Below, piece by piece: positions 17,317 through 24,653 of a stretch of DNA of 64,000 nt (position 1 is its first letter; each line of letters begins with the position of its first letter). Below the pieces are notes generated by a model. The model searched no databases. It saw nothing but the letters and a program-made list of their open reading frames with translations, and was not told where the DNA came from. The DNA is from DASWIP01 sp036397635 (lineage in GTDB: Bacteria; Actinomycetota; AC-67), in contig DASWIP010000031.1 of NCBI GenBank assembly GCA_036397635.1, positions 8,597 to 72,596 on the forward strand. The letters run 5' to 3'. The position numbers were made by a program, and so were the translations under genes.

Positions 17317-17341
17317 TATTGCACGCCGGCACGATGCAATA
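17317..17341. promoter_or_regulatory. Inverted repeat in the divergent sigma/membrane-protein promoter region
   Basis: Perfect 7-base arms TATTGCA and TGCAATA separated by 11 bases, centred about 55 bases from each of the two divergent start codons. It is the only strong dyad in the 110-base gap and could be an operator shared by the sigma operon (minus) and the membrane protein gene (plus). Confidence 0.4.
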
Positions 17342-17386
17342 CAACTGTCGCGCCGACCGTCTTGTCATGGGCAGGAGGTGAGATCT

Positions 17387-17887
17387 ATGGCAAGCATCAC
17401 ACTGGAGGGCGATCGGTCGGCGACCGCCGACTCAATGCTCCGATCCGGCTCGTGGCTGATGGGTGTCGCGGCGGTGGGGTTCATCGGGTACTCGGTCATC
17501 TTCCTCATCAGGAACTTCACGGACAGCTTCCTCGAGCTGGGGATCGGCCCGAGCGAGGTCAACGTGGGCAAAGAGGCGATCCAGGCGTTCAGCCCGTCGC
17601 TGTACCACTACATCGGCCATCTCCACATCGCCGTTTCGGGCTTCATCGCTGCAACCGGTGTCGCGGTGCTGTTCCTGGTCGCGTACGGCGTGCGTCGCGG
17701 CCACCTGTGGGCGTGGATCGGCGCCGTCGCGGCACCCGTGCTGGGGCTCGCGGTTGCGCTGCCCGCGCACTATCCCAACAGCTTCGATACCGTCGGGCAC
17801 CTGGGACTCATCTACTTGGCGGTCGTCATCTTCGTCGGGGGCGCCCTCGTAGCGCTCCGAGGCCTCGTCGACCATCGCCGCACGTAA
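17387..17887 (+). CDS. Four-helix integral membrane protein, unknown function
   Basis: A protein of 166 residues; ATG 17387 follows GGCAGGAGGTGAGATCT, a very strong ribosome site. Hydrophobic segments near 25-45 (GVAAVGFIGYSVIFLI), 82-105 (ISGFIAATGVAVLFLVAY region), 110-130 (WAWIGAVAAPVLGLAVALPA) and 138-158 (LIYLAVVIFVGGALVAL). A conserved-looking His is found between helices (HYIGHLH, PAHYP). No family recognised. Divergent from the ECF sigma operon and 63 bases ahead of a Cys-rich mini-protein on the same strand. Confidence 0.7.
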   Translation: MASITLEGDRSATADSMLRSGSWLMGVAAVGFIGYSVIFLIRNFTDSFLELGIGPSEVNVGKEAIQAFSPSLYHYIGHLHIAVSGFIAATGVAVLFLVAYGVRRGHLWAWIGAVAAPVLGLAVALPAHYPNSFDTVGHLGLIYLAVVIFVGGALVALRGLVDHRRT

Positions 17888-17950
17888 ACGACAAGTTATC
17901 CCGGGGCCGGCGTCGAGGCTGGTCCGGGGGTCGACCTACCGAAAGGAAGG

Positions 17951-18136
17951 ATGCCCGTGACCGAGACGTTGCTGTGCGCGAAATGCGGAGGTGCCGCCGA
18001 TGGGTGGAAGTGCGCCATCTGCGGGTCCCTTGCGCGCGATCACGATGCCAACCATATGCACGCCGGCTCGGATCGCTACTGCACGATCAAGTGCGCGGCG
18101 TGCAGCGAGGCCGACGTGCTCTGCACCTGTGTGTAG
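17951..18136 (+). CDS. Cysteine-rich metal-binding mini-protein
   Basis: A protein of 61 residues behind GAAAGGAAGG. It contains ten cysteines, including CAKCGG, KCAICGS, KCAAC and a terminal CTC motif, plus several His (DHDANHMHAGSD). The first two CxxC pairs would form a zinc ribbon; the remainder could hold a second metal. No signal peptide. It is possibly co-transcribed with the four-helix membrane protein. Being next to a thiol-responsive sigma system, a role in metal or redox buffering is plausible but unproven. Confidence 0.65.
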   Translation: MPVTETLLCAKCGGAADGWKCAICGSLARDHDANHMHAGSDRYCTIKCAACSEADVLCTCV

Positions 18137-18194
18137 ACCTGATCGGGACCGGGTCGTCCTGGGTTGGCTGAGCCGGCGCCGTGATCCTCCGCGT

Positions 18195-18638
18195 CTAACC
18201 TTCGAGTTGGGCTTTGAGGCGCTCCAGCGCTTTGGTCGCCTCCTTGCGGATCGCCCCCGGCGCCACCCGCTTGGCGAGGAAGCCTCGGACCCCCTTGGCG
18301 GAGGGGATCCCGACGGTTCTCGTGACGAGCGTGCCGCCGTCCTTCGCCTCGAGCGTGAAGGCGTGTGTGAACGTCCCGTCATCCTGCGCCGCGTCGAACG
18401 CCACCTGCTTGGGCGAATCGTACTGCGTGATCCGGATGCGGGCGCCGACATCCTTCCCGAGGAACTTGGAGCTCGACGTGAACTCGCTGCCTACGGCGAT
18501 CGGCGCCTCGCTCGCGGCTGACACCTTGAGCGGGGCCTTCGCGCTCCAGGCGCCGTGATTGGTCGGGTCGCCGATGTGCTCGAAGACCGTGTCCGGCGGC
18601 GCATCGATCCACACCGAGGCTTCCGAGGTGATTTCCAT
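18195..18638 (-). CDS. SRPBCC (START-like) family protein
   Basis: A protein of 147 residues from ATG 18638, behind GGGAGGTG; 24 further upstream codons lack a ribosome site. Typical SRPBCC/polyketide-cyclase start (SEASVWIDAPPDTVFEHIGD), a central KAPLKV-to-GSEFTSS segment, and the long C-terminal helix (RKEATKALERLKAQLEG) that closes the hydrophobic cavity. Such proteins bind or act on small hydrophobic molecules. The gene follows the metallo-hydrolase gene on the same strand with a 68-base gap. Confidence 0.82.
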   Translation of the reverse strand: MEITSEASVWIDAPPDTVFEHIGDPTNHGAWSAKAPLKVSAASEAPIAVGSEFTSSSKFLGKDVGARIRITQYDSPKQVAFDAAQDDGTFTHAFTLEAKDGGTLVTRTVGIPSAKGVRGFLAKRVAPGAIRKEATKALERLKAQLEG

Positions 18639-18706
18639 ATCGTGCACCTCCCGCTTGCGCTCCCCGCAGCCTACGCCGGTGGGATCAGGTTGTCGCACCT
18701 CGTGCC

Positions 18707-20002
18707 TCATGCTCCCTTGGCCGGGTGACCCGGTCGGGAAGGAGTGCCGCCGCCGGCCGCCCAGCGGTAGATGCCTTTCGCCATGACCGAGGACTCAGTC
18801 TCGGCAAGGAGATCGAAGATCTCCCGGTGAGCAGATCCGACCGTCGGATCATCGGGAGCGGCGCGCCAAGCGAGGTCGGCGAGGTGTGCGGCCAACCGCA
18901 AGCGCCCCTCCGCGGCGCGTTCGCGCGCGGTTGCGGCCAGGCGGTCGGCACCACCGGCGAGCGCCGCGATCTCTGCGGCTGCTTCGCTGTCGCGCGGTGG
19001 TTTGAGCCGAGATGGGTTGCCGTCGTACCAGCCGCCGTAGAGGCGCCACACGTTGCGTACCACGAACTCGGGATCGTCGTAGATCGGTTGGAGGTACGGC
19101 CGGTCGAGCAGATGGGCGGGGGTCGTCACGGTGTGGATGATCTCGTCGAGCGTCGCGCCGGCGTTCATCATCTCGACGGTGCGGTCGTGCAGATGCTCGA
19201 GCAGCTCCGCGGTGTCCGACAACGCCTGCCGGATCCGGCCGGCGCCGACGATGAGGAAGCCGTGCCCCGGAAGGAGCAGCTCGGCGCCAAGGTCGGCCAT
19301 CATCCGCAGCGCGCGCGCCCACTCGCGCGGGTACCGCTGTACCTTCTGCGGGTTGCCAGCGTTCGGCGTGGCCCAGATGAACAGATCGCCGGAACACAGG
19401 ACGCGGCGGGACGGCACCCAGGTCCAGGTGTGGTCGTCGGTCTCGCCGCGCGCGTGATGCAGCTCGAATCGGTCGGCGCCGGCCTTCACGCTCAGCGAGT
19501 CGCGGTAGGTCCGGTCGGGCTGCGGGTACTCCGTCGGCCACGTGAACTGGTCGGTAAGCCCGAACTGCCGCTGGTTGATCACCGCGTTATAGCCGGCGGT
19601 GAGGACGTAGCGCTCGAACCGGGCGGGAACGGCTTCGTGCGCGATCACTTCGGGTGGCGGCCAGCCGTTCGCGCGCGCCTCTTCCTCGAACGGCGCGACG
19701 CCGAAGACGTGATCGATGTGGCCGTGCGAGAACACCGCGAGGTTCAGCCGGCTGTGGTCCCAGGACCGGATGCGCTCGTGGTGCATGGATGCGAGCCCGA
19801 ACTCGCCGGTATCGACGAGCACGAGCCCTTCGTTGGTGCGGAAGGCGGCGACGTTCGACAGCGTTGTGCTGAAGAACACGCCGGGGGCGATCTCCTCGCC
19901 GCCGCCCGTCTCCCGTATCCCGCCCGACAACGGGTGCTCACGCGTGAGATCGAGCTCGCCGTTCCACGCGCGCTCGGCCCGCTCGAGCAACCCGCCACTC
20001 AT
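18707..20002 (-). CDS. Metallo-beta-lactamase-fold hydrolase, alkylsulfatase-like
   Basis: A protein of 431 residues. The binuclear zinc site is HGHIDH (93-98), with further ligands in LHHARGETDDH and LLPGHGF. After the MBL domain comes the helical alkylsulfatase dimerisation segment (GNPSRLKPP; RLRLAAHLADLAWRAAPDD; VMAKGIYR). Family members hydrolyse alkyl sulfates or related esters. No signal peptide and no C-terminal SCP2 domain, which many relatives have. There is no clear ribosome site at ATG 20002, so the message may be leaderless. Confidence 0.85.
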   Translation of the reverse strand: MSGGLLERAERAWNGELDLTREHPLSGGIRETGGGEEIAPGVFFSTTLSNVAAFRTNEGLVLVDTGEFGLASMHHERIRSWDHSRLNLAVFSHGHIDHVFGVAPFEEEARANGWPPPEVIAHEAVPARFERYVLTAGYNAVINQRQFGLTDQFTWPTEYPQPDRTYRDSLSVKAGADRFELHHARGETDDHTWTWVPSRRVLCSGDLFIWATPNAGNPQKVQRYPREWARALRMMADLGAELLLPGHGFLIVGAGRIRQALSDTAELLEHLHDRTVEMMNAGATLDEIIHTVTTPAHLLDRPYLQPIYDDPEFVVRNVWRLYGGWYDGNPSRLKPPRDSEAAAEIAALAGGADRLAATARERAAEGRLRLAAHLADLAWRAAPDDPTVGSAHREIFDLLAETESSVMAKGIYRWAAGGGTPSRPGHPAKGA

Positions 20003-20261
20003 GGGCGCGTATGGTACTTGGCGACGACGCCCGACGACGCCGACGCAGGGTTCACTCAGACGCCGACTCGTTGAGGCTCGGCTCGGACCGGATCGATGAT
20101 GAGACTGGAAGTGAAAGCACGAACGCGCTTCCGGCCGGCCCTCCGGGAGGTGTCTCGCCCTATAAGGTCAGGGTCGGAAGGTCGATCGACTCGCGGCAAG
20201 GGAACCCGATGGTCTCGATGCCCGTCCCATGTTTAGGACGTGGGTTAGAAAGGAGCAGAAC
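20003..20261. promoter_or_regulatory. Divergent intergenic region between MBL hydrolase and Hint protein
   Basis: This 259-base gap must hold promoters for both neighbours. A TATAAG hexamer at about 20161-20166 could serve the plus-strand gene. No reading frame with protein character and no strong dyad were seen. Confidence 0.3.
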
Positions 20262-21164
20262 GTGAGGCTCCGTGCGCCGGTTGCGGCGGCCGCCGCGGTC
20301 GCGGTGGCGCTCGGCGCGGCCGTCGGTGTGTTGGTCGCCCGCGACGACGAACCCGACCCGACGCCGACCCCGGGACCGCCGCTTGGACAGACCGAGCTCG
20401 CGTACTTGCTCACCGATCGATTCGATCCGATCTTCTTCTGCGATCCGGACTTCTACCCGGTCGGTAGCGATGAGGGTGAGCGGACCAACGCGCGCACCTG
20501 GTGGACCTCGGCGGATCGAGACGGTGATGAGGTGACGACGATACTTGCGCACCTCGGTCTCTCGGGTGAACTGGACGATGAGGAGGCCCTGCGCGCCTAT
20601 CGCGAGCACAAGCGATTGATGGCGATCGGGCTCGAGCCGGACGGCGCCGGCCTCCGCTTCGCATTGCGCTCCGGGCAAGAACAGGATGCGGTCCAGGTAA
20701 CCGGAATGATCGCTCGTGACGGGACGATCCGGACTGAGGCGCAAGAGCCGGCGAACACGGCCTGCCCGATCTGCCTCCAGGCCGGAACGCTGATCGATAC
20801 CCCCGACGGGCGGGTACCCATCGCGGCGCTTCGCCCGGGGATGCGCGTCTGGACCGCGGACGAGGCAGGACTTCGGATCGAAGCCATCGTGCTGCGGACG
20901 TCGCGACGGGCCGTCGGTTCACCATCGCTGCTCGTCCGCGTCACGCTCGCGGACGGACGGAATATCGTTGCTTCCGCTGCGCACCCCACCGCCGACGGGA
21001 GCCACCTCGGCGCACTGTTGCCCGGCGGGATCCTCGACGGGTCCGGCGTGACTTCGGTCCAGATCGTCCCCGCGTCCGGCGGTGTGACCTACGACCTGCT
21101 TCCGTCCGGCCCGACCGGCTCGTACTGGGCGGACGGCGTGCTCGTGGGAAGCACCCTCGGCTGA
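20262..21164 (+). CDS. Membrane-anchored protein with C-terminal Hint (Hedgehog/intein) domain
   Basis: A protein of 300 residues from GTG 20262, preceded by GAAAGGAGCAGAAC. One N-terminal hydrophobic segment (about 5-27) and a Pro/Thr linker, then an alpha/beta region (about 44-150, with FDPIFFCDPDFYPVG and LRAYREHKRLMAIGLEPDG). A Hint domain follows: block A CLQAGTLIDTPDGRVPIAAL with Cys171 as would-be nucleophile, block B ASAAHPTADGS with His241, and the final strands YDLLPSGPTGSYWADGVLVG. The usual terminal His-Asn is absent (GSTLG), so splicing is excluded; an N-S shift or autocleavage at Cys171 remains possible. Topology puts both domains outside. Confidence 0.8.
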   Translation: MRLRAPVAAAAAVAVALGAAVGVLVARDDEPDPTPTPGPPLGQTELAYLLTDRFDPIFFCDPDFYPVGSDEGERTNARTWWTSADRDGDEVTTILAHLGLSGELDDEEALRAYREHKRLMAIGLEPDGAGLRFALRSGQEQDAVQVTGMIARDGTIRTEAQEPANTACPICLQAGTLIDTPDGRVPIAALRPGMRVWTADEAGLRIEAIVLRTSRRAVGSPSLLVRVTLADGRNIVASAAHPTADGSHLGALLPGGILDGSGVTSVQIVPASGGVTYDLLPSGPTGSYWADGVLVGSTLG

Positions 21165-21211
21165 TGGTGTGCGACCAGCGCGGTGGCCGCGGAACTAGTG
21201 GGTAGGGGTTG

Positions 21212-22900
21212 TCAATGGGCTGGGCCCGCCCACTCGGGGAAGGGGCTCGGGGTGGGCGGTGCGACCTCCGTGAAGTAGCGGATCATCCAGTACGGCGTGA
21301 GGAAGTCCAGACCGGGCATGCGCCACGAGCGAGGTTGCCCGTTCCCCAATCCATCGAGAAGCCTCGGGCCGCGCTGCCATAGGAAGTCCCAGGGCGGGCG
21401 TACGGCGACCGGCAGAGGGTCCCTCGCCTTCCATCCTGGGCTCTGGCTCACCGGTGGAGCGTCGGGTTGTCCCGGCCGCCAGGCCACCGGACCGACCGGC
21501 GTGTACACGTGGTACTCGTCTTGCGGCACGCACTCGAGATCGTTGCCGCAACGCGGGCTGTTGAGCACGAGCTCCCCTGTCGAGATCCGCGCACGGTACT
21601 GCAGCCACTCCCGCAGATGGGTGACGGCGGCGTCGAGGCGCCAGGCGTCGCCGGTGAGGGCGTACGTGATCGCCTCGAAATGGGCGTTGATGGCGTCGCG
21701 CGTTGACTTGTCCTCTACCGCGAAGCCGGCTGCCAGGAACTCGCGCTCGGCCCCGGTTGTGGTGCGCAGAAGGTTGAACGCGTTCAGGTGGTGCAGGTTG
21801 TACTTGTAGTACGGCTCGTAATTCTCGAGGTTGTCGACCTCCATCGATGGTCCGAGTTCGGGACCCTGGTTCGCGAATTCCTCCAGCCACACCGCGTTCC
21901 ACTTCTGCCGGTCCTCCTCAGTGCCCCCGTTGTTCAAGACATGCCGGACGGCATTCGTCATGTTCAGCCGAGCCATCGGGACGTGAACGAAGAGGGGCGA
22001 GATGAAACCGTCGAAATCGTTCTTCGTCGTCACGTACCCATGGGGACGGGGGTAGAACCAGCCGTACTTCAGCAGGAAGTTGCCCATCGAGAGGAGATCC
22101 TCGCGGATCTGATCGGCCAGCTCGGGCTCGTCCGGGCCGACGAGGTCGAAGATCGTGAGCAAGCCGAAGGTCAGGCCCGCGTATGTGTCGCGGCTTGGCG
22201 AGGTTTCGCAGTAGTAGGTGCCACCGTCGCCCGAGGTCCAGGTGATCTCGTAGACGCGGTTGCTGTTGTTGTTCACCGGCTCTACCTCGTCGACCGTGGG
22301 TGGGTTGATCCCCATCTGGCCCAGCCCGACCGGTGTGCAGGTTCGCATGAGCATGCCGCGCTCGCCTTCGATGATCCCTCCACCGAAGTCGGCTGCGTGA
22401 CGCTTCCCCGTCGGATCGGAGTTGACGCTCGGAGGGATCTTGAGGCCCCCGCGCCAATCCTCTGCGATGTTGATCTCGCGATGCTGGGCGACCAGGATCG
22501 TCTCGATCCTGCTCAAGGCCTCGTCTCGTTGTGCGGTCCAGAACGCCGTGTCATCACCGGCGGCGAGGTGGGCTTTCGCGACGGCGTAACGCATCGCCTC
22601 TGCGCCGGCGTAGACGCCGGTCCACTCTCCGCTATCACCCCACGACCATGTGCTCTCCACATCGCCAGGGATCTGTTCCGCGGTGCGGAAGTTGATCTCG
22701 ACGATATGACCCTGCTGGAACGAGTCGTTGATCTTGGTCTCCAGGTCGACCATCGCGGCGGTGTCGGCGTCCGTCGTCAAGGGCCCTACCAACGGCGGCG
22801 TGGGCGGCGATGCGGGACTGGCCGAACCGGCGATCGACGTTGAGGCGAGAACGACTGCTACGAGCGCTCGTCTCATATGAGCAACATGTGCGCGATCCAT
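21212..22900 (-). CDS. Exported protein of the four-copy locus family, copy 1
   Basis: A protein of 562 residues from ATG 22900 (AAAGGAGAG upstream) with a signal peptide ending near SAGSASPA-like residues about 32. Family landmarks shared with the three paralogs: RTCTPV, CETSPSRDTYAGLTFGL, LLKYGWFYPRPHG, FISPLFVHVPMARLNMT, YYKYNLHHLNAFNLLR and the C-terminal FLTPYWMIRYFTEVAPP. Conserved cysteines suggest two disulfides. The family was not recognised; the spacing of the landmarks would suit an alpha-helical barrel, as in many glycan-active enzymes, but that is a guess. It lies 31 bases downstream of copy 2, in one operon. This copy is the most divergent (FYPRPHG for LWNTPRPHG). Confidence 0.75.
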   Translation of the reverse strand: MDRAHVAHMRRALVAVVLASTSIAGSASPASPPTPPLVGPLTTDADTAAMVDLETKINDSFQQGHIVEINFRTAEQIPGDVESTWSWGDSGEWTGVYAGAEAMRYAVAKAHLAAGDDTAFWTAQRDEALSRIETILVAQHREINIAEDWRGGLKIPPSVNSDPTGKRHAADFGGGIIEGERGMLMRTCTPVGLGQMGINPPTVDEVEPVNNNSNRVYEITWTSGDGGTYYCETSPSRDTYAGLTFGLLTIFDLVGPDEPELADQIREDLLSMGNFLLKYGWFYPRPHGYVTTKNDFDGFISPLFVHVPMARLNMTNAVRHVLNNGGTEEDRQKWNAVWLEEFANQGPELGPSMEVDNLENYEPYYKYNLHHLNAFNLLRTTTGAEREFLAAGFAVEDKSTRDAINAHFEAITYALTGDAWRLDAAVTHLREWLQYRARISTGELVLNSPRCGNDLECVPQDEYHVYTPVGPVAWRPGQPDAPPVSQSPGWKARDPLPVAVRPPWDFLWQRGPRLLDGLGNGQPRSWRMPGLDFLTPYWMIRYFTEVAPPTPSPFPEWAGPAH

Positions 22901-22931
22901 GGGCTCTCCTTTCGAAGGCACCGGCGGGCGT

Positions 22932-24566
22932 TCATCGGAAGATGGGACCGGGCCACGCCGGGAACGGCGAGAGCGCAGGCGGGGCGGCCTCGGTGTAGTA
23001 GCGGATCATCCAGTAGGGGAGGAGGAAGTCTGCGCCGGGTGATTCCCACCGCGGATCGTTCGGACCGCCGTCGAGGATCGTCGGATCCTTCTGCCACATG
23101 AAGTCCGCGGGGTATCGCAGAGCGACCGGAAGCGGATCCTGCGCGCGCTGCCGGTCGTCGAAGCCCGGCTGGGACACGATCAGGTCCTCCCCCTCCGGGA
23201 GCGGCTGGACCATGTCGACTTGATCGCGGGGGACGCAGGTCAGCGTGGTGCCGCATGCGGCGCTGTTGTTGACCACGTTCCCGTTGGCGTCGGCGTTGGC
23301 CCGATAGTCCAGCCACTGTCGATGATGCTCGACGGCGTCGTCCAGCCTCGGTTCTTCGCCGGTGAGCGCGAACGTGATCGCCTCGAACAAGGCGTTGACG
23401 TCGTCGCCGGTGGTGGCGTCCATGACCCCGAACGCCTGAGCGAACACCTCGCGCAGGACGGGATCCTGCTCGAGCCGGACCAGGTTGAATCCGGTGATGT
23501 GATGCAGGTGGTACTTGTAATACCCGCCGTGGGGCCCGGCCGCGTCGATCTCCATCGACGCCGCCAGCACTGGAACCTGCGAGGCCAGTTCCTCGGCCCA
23601 CAGAGCCTCGTAGCGCGCCACGTGCTCGGCCGTGCCGGCTTCGCGCGCGGCGTGGCGCGCCACCTGAAGCATGTTCAGCCGCGCCATCGGGACGTAGACG
23701 AACAGCGGGGATACGAAGTTGTCGAGGTCGTTTCCGCCGAACAGCTCGGGGACGACGACCTCGCCGTGTGGCCGCGGCGTGTTCCACAGGTACTTCAGCG
23801 CGTAGTCGGTCATCGCCATCAGGTCGTGGCGGATCGTCTCGCGCATCGCGGGATCGTCGGCGGTGACAAGATCGAATGCCGTTGCGAGCCCGAACGTCAC
23901 ACCCGCGTAGGCGTCGCGGCTGGTCGCGTCGAGGCAGTAGTACTGCTCTCCATCCTCCCAGTCGAGAGGACCGACGAGCCGGTCCCGACCCGGGTCGCGA
24001 CCGACGTTGAGAGGCGGGGGCGCGTCCACCGGAGTGCAGGCCCGGAAGAGGAGGCCGGCCTCGCCGGGGAACACGCCGCCACCGAAGTCGATGTATCCGT
24101 CATCGGTCGGCTCTCGATCATCGTTGACGCGCGGATCGAACTCGGTCTGCCAGGCGGCCGAGATGTTGATCAACAGGTGGAACTGTTCCACCATCTGGTC
24201 GACACGTGACTTGGCCTGTGCCTTCTGGGCTTCCCAGAACGAGGCGTCCTCACCCGCGGCAAGCTTCTGGGCCGCGAGCGCGTATCGGAACGCCTCCGCT
24301 GCGAGGTAGTTGCCGGTGTACAGGGCCGAGTCGTTCTCGCCAACCAGGGTGAGGATCTCGCCTTCCGCGCGCTCGGAGTCCACGTAGTACTGCTCGTGGA
24401 TCTGCCCGTAGTGGAAATGGTCCAGGATGCGGTCCTCGAACCAGGAGGCTGCGGTGAGGTCGGCGTCGGTGTCCAGCGGCGCGCCGAAGGGCTGCTCGGC
24501 GCGCGCAGGTGCGCTCGCGGCGAGGAGTCCGGTGATCGCGAGAACGATCGGCAACCTTGGGCGCAT
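22932..24566 (-). CDS. Exported protein of the four-copy locus family, copy 2
   Basis: A protein of 544 residues; ATG 24566 behind GGGAGGAGAAC. Signal peptide about 1-23 (LPIVLAITGLLAASAPARA). Landmarks: ENDSALYTGNYLAAEAFRYA, FRACTPVD, CLDATSRDAYAGVTFGLATA, LKYLWNTPRPHGEV, FVSPLFVYVPMARLNMLQVA, YYKYHLHHITGFNLVRLEQD, CGTTLTCVPRDQ and DFLLPYWMIRYYTEAAPP. Clearly homologous along its full length to the genes at 21212, 26324 and 28158. A TTNGTANG dyad (24587-24607) with an embedded TAAGAT lies in its promoter. Function unknown; context suggests binding or processing of the substrate of the locus outside the membrane. Confidence 0.8.
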   Translation of the reverse strand: MRPRLPIVLAITGLLAASAPARAEQPFGAPLDTDADLTAASWFEDRILDHFHYGQIHEQYYVDSERAEGEILTLVGENDSALYTGNYLAAEAFRYALAAQKLAAGEDASFWEAQKAQAKSRVDQMVEQFHLLINISAAWQTEFDPRVNDDREPTDDGYIDFGGGVFPGEAGLLFRACTPVDAPPPLNVGRDPGRDRLVGPLDWEDGEQYYCLDATSRDAYAGVTFGLATAFDLVTADDPAMRETIRHDLMAMTDYALKYLWNTPRPHGEVVVPELFGGNDLDNFVSPLFVYVPMARLNMLQVARHAAREAGTAEHVARYEALWAEELASQVPVLAASMEIDAAGPHGGYYKYHLHHITGFNLVRLEQDPVLREVFAQAFGVMDATTGDDVNALFEAITFALTGEEPRLDDAVEHHRQWLDYRANADANGNVVNNSAACGTTLTCVPRDQVDMVQPLPEGEDLIVSQPGFDDRQRAQDPLPVALRYPADFMWQKDPTILDGGPNDPRWESPGADFLLPYWMIRYYTEAAPPALSPFPAWPGPIFR

Positions 24567-24586
24567 CCTGGGTTCTCCTCCCTGGG

Positions 24587-24607
24587 TTTGTACGGAAATC
24601 TTACGAA
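24587..24607 (-). promoter_or_regulatory. Locus operator, site A
   Basis: TTTGTACG-GAAAT-CTTACGAA, a dyad of half site TTNGTANG. Read on the minus strand it contains TAAGAT, a -10-like hexamer, about 30 bases before the ATG of family copy 2. Same motif as sites at 28133, 33042, 43496 and 48846. Confidence 0.6.
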
Positions 24608-24653
24608 ATACCCCGCGGGGAGGTTTCGACGCTGTGTGCCCCGCGTCCTGCCT

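Noticed and set aside
20262..21164. Intein insertion in a host protein
   Set aside because: No C-terminal extein or His-Asn; the Hint domain is terminal.
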